Assembly (NCBI RefSeq): GCF_000269905.1 | Contig: NZ_AKIF01000002.1 | Coordinates: 1 to 40,713, forward strand | DNA length: 40,713 nucleotides | Source: Alkalibacillus haloalkaliphilus C5 | GTDB lineage: Bacteria; Bacillota; Bacilli; Bacillales; Alkalibacillaceae | Direction of reading: 5' to 3' | Shown here: in pieces, positions 36,137 to 40,713 of the stretch | How positions within the stretch are numbered: position 1 is the first letter of the stretch | How the letters are laid out: the number at the start of each line of letters is the position of its first letter | Made by a program: the position numbers and the translations under genes | Notes under the pieces: model-generated | What the model was told of the DNA's origin: nothing | The model's database searches: none | What the model saw: the letters and a program-made list of their open reading frames with translations, nothing else

Positions 36137-37618
36137 TTATTTATCTTCGTCTTTATTTAACTTAAACTTCTCTTCTCCTAATATTAAGTAAGCTAACTCT
36201 TCTCTCGTGTATTTCATTAGCTCCTTCCGACGGCCAATATAGAAAATAACACCAATTACAACCCAAACTAATAACGCAATTAATGATTCAATTCCTAACG
36301 CAGCTGGAGATTCTGGATACAATAACAACACTAAGAAAGATAAACTTGCGACCATACCTAGTAATGTGACGACCTTTCTCCCAGGTGATACGATATGCAG
36401 TTCTGGGTCGAATTTAGGGTCTTGATCATTCCATCTTAATAGTTTATATGCTGTGTACGTTGTGTAGAAAAAGGCGATTGATACACCGACTGATGACATA
36501 TCCACAATCCAACCTAATACTTCACGACCAAACCACGGTGCAATAATGGCAACAATGGCAGCAAAAATGATTGCAAAGTACGGTGTATTATACTTTGAAT
36601 GTAAATGTGAGAAAGCTTTTGGTAACACTTTACCTCTAGCCATAGCAAATAACACACGGCTTGATGAAATTAAGAATCCATTTAAACCAGTAAAAATACC
36701 CATCGTTAATGCCGTTGCTAACACTATTAAACCGCCTGTACCTAATACTTCTTGTACGACAACACCAGTTCCCCAAGCATGATTCGCTTCAGAAAGTTGT
36801 TGCCACGGCATTGCGACACCTGTTGCAACGATCATTAATGAATAAATGGCTGCAGCAAAGAATATAGCCAATACGATTAACGTTAACGCTTTTTTCGAGG
36901 AAAACTTAAATTCCTCTGCCGCTTGCGGTACATTATCAAACCCAACGTAAGCAAACGGTGCGATTGCAACGATTGTTAATATGGCAGCAAGTGCGGATAT
37001 CTCTGGTGTAAACACTGGCGTTAAGTTACTAAACGACGTCTCTCCACTTGATGTCATTCCGATCGTAACCGTTAAAACACCTGCGATTAATATAGCAACA
37101 AAAATAAATTGCAATCTTCCGGAAATTGTCGTTCCTCTTATGTTTAATAAAGTAAAAATACCAATTAATACAGTTGCGATAATAATTTCAGTTAAATAAA
37201 CTTCCCAACCTGCTATTTCGTAAACTTTTACTTGTTCGATAAAATTCGGGAAAATAAACTTAAGCATTAATGAGAACGCGGTTGCATTAAGTGCGACAAT
37301 ACATATGTAACCGAGGGTTAAAAACCAGCCACTAATATATGCATGTAATCGACTTAAACCAAGGAAAGCATAGGCGAACTCCCCGCCCGATACTGGATAA
37401 TTACGAATGAGCACACCATAGCTGATCGCAATAATGATCATGAGTAATGCACCAATCGTTAAACCTAAAATAACACCTAACGGACCAGATTCACCCATCC
37501 AAGTGTCCGGCATAACGAAAGAAGCCCAACCGATAGACGAACCAAGTGCAATCGCCCATACCCAATGTGGTTTAAGTGTTTTGTCTAGTTTCTGTCTTGT
37601 TAAATTCTTACCACTCAC
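36137..37618 (-). CDS. APC family amino acid permease
   Basis: 493 aa with about 12 hydrophobic segments. The N-terminal HWVWAIALGSSIGWASFVMP carries the APC-family helix-1 substrate motif (GSSIGWA, cf. GxxIGxG), and YPVSGGEFAYA follows in helix 2-3. The substrate cannot be told from sequence. The start is GTG at 37618 with AAAGGAG eight bases upstream. It sits alone on the minus strand between two plus-strand units. No T-box or other amino-acid riboswitch was seen upstream. Confidence 0.9.
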   Translation of the reverse strand: MSGKNLTRQKLDKTLKPHWVWAIALGSSIGWASFVMPDTWMGESGPLGVILGLTIGALLMIIIAISYGVLIRNYPVSGGEFAYAFLGLSRLHAYISGWFLTLGYICIVALNATAFSLMLKFIFPNFIEQVKVYEIAGWEVYLTEIIIATVLIGIFTLLNIRGTTISGRLQFIFVAILIAGVLTVTIGMTSSGETSFSNLTPVFTPEISALAAILTIVAIAPFAYVGFDNVPQAAEEFKFSSKKALTLIVLAIFFAAAIYSLMIVATGVAMPWQQLSEANHAWGTGVVVQEVLGTGGLIVLATALTMGIFTGLNGFLISSSRVLFAMARGKVLPKAFSHLHSKYNTPYFAIIFAAIVAIIAPWFGREVLGWIVDMSSVGVSIAFFYTTYTAYKLLRWNDQDPKFDPELHIVSPGRKVVTLLGMVASLSFLVLLLYPESPAALGIESLIALLVWVVIGVIFYIGRRKELMKYTREELAYLILGEEKFKLNKDEDK

Positions 37619-37859
37619 ACAGAAAACTCCTTTATTAAATTTTTTAAAAACTTCGACACTTATTATCCCACACTAAAACCATGTTGGAAAATAGTATTTT
37701 TCGTAACAATTAAGAGCATTTGTAAGGATATACCATAACAACGGACGGGGTTTTCCAGGAAACAGTATAGCTAGAAAATTAGCTAAAAATGTCTAATTTT
37801 GACCGTATAAAATTTTAATAATTGGGCAACAATGCTTGCAGAAAGGTAGGTCGTCTACG

Positions 37860-38411
37860 ATGCGCAAAATGTTTTTAGTTATGACCTTTATTACTGCTTA
37901 TGCTGTTTACCATTTCTCTTTTCATTACTTGGAATTCTCGAATACACCGTCTAGTAGTGGAGATGAGGATGAAGTGGATGAGCATACATATGCCCAAATT
38001 ATTGAAGAAGATTACTTGGAAGTCTCCTATTCCAACCAGGTTATTCATAGGGAAGAAACTGATTTAGTTGCGCAATATGAAGAGCAATTTAATGAATTAG
38101 AACAATCGATCTTAAGCGACATTGAGTCTTTAAAAGACGATGTGTTAGATGAAGTTGGTTCAGGTCAAAATATTATTTCCCAAGGTTTTAACCTATTGAA
38201 GTATGAACGCGAAGCAAATGAAATAGAAGAAAAAGCTGATCGACAGTTTGAAACACTTATAGCTGAAATGGAATCTGCAGCCAATGATCACTTAATCCCT
38301 GAACAAACAATTGATGAATTTAAAGAAGAATATGAAGCGAGAAAAGATAATATTAAAACTTCTATTTTCAAAGAGGTCAATAGTTGGTTAGAAGAAAGTG
38401 AAGCTTTTTGA
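37860..38411 (+). CDS. Membrane-anchored acidic coiled-coil protein, hypothetical
   Basis: 183 aa, family not recognised. A signal anchor (MRKMFLVMTFITAYAVYHF, residues 1-20) is followed by an acidic Ser/Glu/Asp linker and predicted coiled coil from about 65 to 180, rich in Glu. It is probably exposed outside the membrane. The ATG at 37860 follows AAAGGTAGG nine bases upstream; a TTG at 37836 is before that site and is rejected. It lies upstream of the riboswitch-sinI unit on the same strand, but the gap of 125 bases suggests separate control. Confidence 0.75.
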   Translation: MRKMFLVMTFITAYAVYHFSFHYLEFSNTPSSSGDEDEVDEHTYAQIIEEDYLEVSYSNQVIHREETDLVAQYEEQFNELEQSILSDIESLKDDVLDEVGSGQNIISQGFNLLKYEREANEIEEKADRQFETLIAEMESAANDHLIPEQTIDEFKEEYEARKDNIKTSIFKEVNSWLEESEAF

Positions 38412-38539
38412 CATTTTTAGGTTCATTTACCCATAAAATTCAAAAACAACCTATTATTTTGTAGAAATTTTTGGATGAAAAGGGGCTATTAAATCTTTGA
38501 AAAAACTATAATATTATAATTAGAATAATAATTTCGGTG

Positions 38540-38620
38540 TAGAAAAAGGCAAACCTTTTGAAAGAAAGGGACGCAAAGCTGTTGGTCTAAGGGAATACCT
38601 ATGATTGCAAAGCTACCTCA
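38540..38620 (+). ncRNA. c-di-GMP-I (GEMM) riboswitch
   Basis: The plus strand holds the hallmark blocks of the GEMM-I aptamer in the right order: GGCAAACC (38548-38555), a GAAA tetraloop (38560-38563), GGGACGCAAAGC (38568-38579), then a second hairpin whose GTCTAAG and CCTATGAT sides (38585-38591 and 38598-38605) form the 11-nt tetraloop receptor. The downstream ribosome site GGGGGAAAAGGG (38628-38639) could pair, through AAAAGG, with CCTTTT in the aptamer (38554-38559), which suggests translational control; that part is inference. Two overlapping TATAAT boxes at 38507-38520 are likely -10 elements. Confidence 0.9.
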
Positions 38621-38640
38621 TCTATTTGGGGGAAAAGGGA

Positions 38641-38781
38641 ATGCGCACATTGGCTATGGAAGTTCGTTTAATCAAAGGGCTTGACAACGAGTGGGTTCAG
38701 CTAATGAAAGAAGCAAGAGAGGCCGGAATTAGTAAAGACGAAATTAGAGAGTTTTTAACAACAAGCAAAGTAACGGAATAA
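38641..38781 (+). CDS. sinI: SinI-like antirepressor, under c-di-GMP riboswitch
   Basis: 46 aa, too short for usual gene calling. The core LDNEWVQLMKEAREAGISKDEIREFL (shown in parts: LDNEWVQLMKEAREAG, ISKDEIREFL) closely follows B. subtilis SinI (LDQEWVELMVEAKEANI...). SinI is a small helix-hook protein that binds the repressor SinR and frees biofilm and matrix genes. The ATG has GGGGG eight bases upstream; a second ATG at 38656 is possible. A terminator follows at once, so the gene forms a unit with the riboswitch. No sinR is visible in the window, so the partner must be elsewhere or be another SinR-type regulator. Confidence 0.9.
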   Translation: MRTLAMEVRLIKGLDNEWVQLMKEAREAGISKDEIREFLTTSKVTE

Positions 38782-38819
38782 CTAAACGGGGTGGCTTTTC
38801 GCCACCCGTTTAGTTATTT
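38780..38819 (+). terminator. Rho-independent terminator of sinI-like gene
   Basis: AACTAAACGGG-GTGGC / GCCACCCGTTTAGTT stem with one bulged G and a 5-base loop; the tail TATTTATTCATTTTTATT is T-rich on the plus strand. Confidence 0.82.
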
Positions 38820-38827
38820 ATTCATTT

Positions 38828-39271
38828 TTATTCATTTGAATATAAATAACTCGTTAACTCTAAAAACTGGTCCTTATCCCCTTGAACTAACGATTGATCA
38901 ATTAGGCGATAGATATTTTGCTCGACTAATTGTGATACAACTAAATCAACTTCGGCTTGTGTCACGCGAGGCTGCTCATCAAAATATTCATCTGTAATAT
39001 TGTTCAACTGCTCTTCGAACGATTCAAACTTCATCAGTTTATAGAGTGGCAACTTAATATAGTTAACCCCTTTTTGAAACACAAATTGATCCTGTTTATT
39101 AACAATTTCACGATTATATCGATCAATGACGATTTCTCTAGCCTCTAACGGAATAAAATGATATAGCTGGTCATCCATAACAACTGAAAAGTATTGGAAA
39201 GCTAATATAATACGAACAAACCGCTCATCCTTCTTGACATAATAAGGTTTTAACATTTTTACTGACTGCAT
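38828..39271 (-). CDS. IDEAL-domain protein
   Basis: 147 aa. The C-terminal 35 residues (LVEQNIYRLIDQSLVQGDKDQF followed by LELTSYLY) form an IDEAL domain, a short helical motif found in Bacillus YpiB and relatives. The N-terminal 100 residues are of mixed structure and not recognised. Start is ATG 39271 with GGGGTGG just upstream; a GTG three codons earlier lies inside that site. It converges on the sinI-like gene; only 47 bases separate the stops, with the terminator between them. Confidence 0.8.
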   Translation of the reverse strand: MQSVKMLKPYYVKKDERFVRIILAFQYFSVVMDDQLYHFIPLEAREIVIDRYNREIVNKQDQFVFQKGVNYIKLPLYKLMKFESFEEQLNNITDEYFDEQPRVTQAEVDLVVSQLVEQNIYRLIDQSLVQGDKDQFLELTSYLYSNE

Positions 39272-39488
39272 GGCCACCACCCCAGAATTTTAAAGTTTGA
39301 ATATTCTGTTTATTATAATTATGCACGAAAAACTAAAAAAATTAAAGAAAAACGCATTTAATTTTACTCTATAACTTATATAACTACGAAAATTAGATAT
39401 AATAATAGATAATAGTTTCACAATTTTTTCCGTTATATTAGAATAGTAACAAATGTAGAGAGAAACAAAAGAGAGTTGGTGAGATTTA

Positions 39489-40576
39489 ATGCCAGATGGA
39501 AAATGGTTTAGAGTTGGTTACGGGATTATTATTGTTTTTTTAATTGTTTTTCTAGCGACACAAGTTAGTTTTATTTTTCAGCCCATTTTTGTGCTTTTTC
39601 AAACCTTATTCATACCTATTATAATCGCTGGGATTTTATACTACTTAACCCGACCTTTTGTGGACTTTTCTTCAAAATACATACCAAGCCTTTATCTGTT
39701 TTATTAGTTTTCGTGGCCGGACTTGGTATTATAACCGGTTTAGTCATGGTCATCGCACCAGAATTGCAACGACAATTTAATAATTTAGTTAATACATTAC
39801 CTGACTTAATAGACGATGCTAACCAAATGTTGTTAAGTATTCAAGCGAGTGACTGGTTTTCCCGCATATCACCTGAGGAAGATGCCATCACCGAATTTTT
39901 TGAAGGGTTACAACAAAACATAGATAACATTCTTTCAACGATCGCATCACAGATCACACACTATCTCGGTGTTGTGGCGAACATTCTAATTTCGATTATC
40001 GTTGTACCTTTCATATTATTTTACTTATTAAAGGATGGCGAGCGCCTTCCAAAGCGTATCCTTGGCTTTTTACCAAAACGTTATCAAGATGATGTTGGAG
40101 GTATATTAGATGAGATGGATGATGCGCTCAGCTCGTACATTCAAGGTCAAATTATTGTGAGCTGTTTTGTCGGGGTGCTCGTTTATATCGGTTACACGAT
40201 CATCGACCTACGCTTTGCGCTTATTTTAGCGGTCGTTGCTTTGTTTACGAACTTCATTCCGTTTATCGGCCCGTGGATCGGGACAATTCCTGGCGTTATC
40301 GTCGGCTTGTTAGAATCGCCGTTCCAAGCATTGCTCGTGATCATTATAGTTGTCATTATCCAGCAATTAGAAAGTAACTTGATCGCACCACAAGTGATGG
40401 GTAAGAAATTGCAAATACACCCAATCACCATTATATTCCTTTTACTTTTCGCAGCTCGATTCGGTGGTATTTTAGCGATGATTATTGCTGTACCAACTTA
40501 CGCTGTAGCGAAAGTAATCGTCAGTCACATTTATCGAATTATTAAATTAAGGAATAAAGATGCCTCGAGTAAATGA
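39489..40576 (+). pseudogene. AI-2E family transporter/permease, interrupted by a one-base frameshift
   Basis: The first frame (39489) encodes two N-terminal membrane helices and ends falsely at 39707. The rest of the protein is open in another frame: IHTKPLSVLLVFVAGLGIITG ... to 40576, with the family features LKDGERLPKRILGFLP, the FIGPWIG motif and QQLESNLIAPQVMGKKLQIHP. The shift lies at GACTTTTCTTC (about 39662-39672); one extra T would restore a 362-aa protein, which is the normal size. The family includes AI-2 exporters and Na+/H+-type antiporters, so the substrate is uncertain. A mutation or a homopolymer sequencing error are both possible. The 5' RBS GGTGAG and the 3' terminator are intact. 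Confidence 0.88.
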
Positions 40577-40606
40577 AGCGAACGTCGAATGACGTTCGCT
40601 TTTTTA
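40577..40606 (+). terminator. Rho-independent terminator of AI-2E gene
   Basis: AGCGAACGTC / GACGTTCGCT perfect stem, GAAT loop, six T on the plus strand. Confidence 0.95.
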
Positions 40607-40608
40607 TG

Positions 40609-40713
40609 TGAGTGCTGATATTTTGTGTTGAGCGCTGATAAATTTTTGTGAGCGCTGATAAATTTCTGTGAGCGCTGATAAATTTCTGTGAGCGCTGATA
40701 AATTTTTGTGAGC
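40609..40713 (+). repeat. 20-nt array D (GAGCGCTGATAAATTTnTGT), runs off window
   Basis: Units start at 40610, 40630, 40650, 40670, 40690 and 40710, exactly 20 bases apart, and are the best conserved of all arrays here (GAGCGCTGATAAATTT(T/C)TGT). The array begins three bases after the T-run of the AI-2E terminator and continues beyond the right edge. Confidence 0.93.

Noticed and set aside
37800-37830. Sigma-D promoter before the coiled-coil protein gene
   Set aside because: A TAAA and a CCGTAT-like string are present but spacing and -10 match are poor.
37619-37835. T-box or amino-acid riboswitch before the APC permease
   Set aside because: No T-box sequence, no antiterminator and no terminator were found in the upstream region.
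39660-39675. Programmed frameshift in the AI-2E gene
   Set aside because: A run of four T is too short for transcriptional slippage and no recoding signal is present.

Overview
This window is chromosomal DNA of a motile, low-GC Firmicute, most likely a moderately halophilic or haloalkaliphilic member of the Bacillaceae. Gene order follows the Bacillus subtilis uvrAB-minJ-ctpB-ftsXE-cccB-prfB-secA-hpf, fliT/fliS/fliD/flaG-hag-csrA-fliW-flgL-flgK-flgN-flgM-yvyF-comFC-comFA and degV-degU-degS-yvyE-tagV blocks. The extracellular parts of CtpB, the M23 protein and the LCP protein are rich in Glu and Asp, which suggests a salty habitat. The species is not identified.

Layout. 1-3.0 kb: 5' part of uvrA and all of uvrB (minus strand), with a LexA/SOS box inside the uvrB promoter. 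3.3-9.4 kb: envelope and division genes minJ, ctpB, an M23 murein hydrolase, ftsX and ftsE. 9.8-15.3 kb: cccB, prfB with its programmed frameshift, secA, a small CxxC protein, and hpf with a sigma-B-like promoter. 15.4-15.9 kb: a stand-alone voltage-sensor protein. 16-27.6 kb: the late flagellar cluster. It carries three good sigma-D promoters (flaG, hag, flgM), the FliW-CsrA-hag homeostasis switch, and one gene on the opposite strand for a double ATP-grasp (YheC/D-like) protein with a helical N-terminus. 27.7-34.1 kb: comFC, comFA, a NERD-nuclease gene lying between two repeat arrays, degV, a frameshifted degU, and degS. 34.2-35.9 kb: yigZ/yvyE and an LCP (TagV-like) gene. 36.1-40.7 kb: an APC permease, a secreted coiled-coil protein, a c-di-GMP-I riboswitch in front of a SinI-like antirepressor too short for usual gene calling, an IDEAL-domain protein, and a frameshifted AI-2E family permease.

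Main points of interest. (1) A GEMM/c-di-GMP-I riboswitch directly precedes a 46-codon SinI-like gene, which would couple second-messenger level to the Sin motility/biofilm switch. (2) The tandem ATP-grasp gene sits between the flaG operon and hag and has a sigma-D-like -10, so it may act on flagella. (3) Intergenic arrays of a degenerate 20-nt unit (core GAGCGCTGATAAA) occur at four places, mostly just past transcription terminators, and two of them flank the NERD gene in the same orientation. (4) degU and the AI-2E gene each carry a single-base frameshift.
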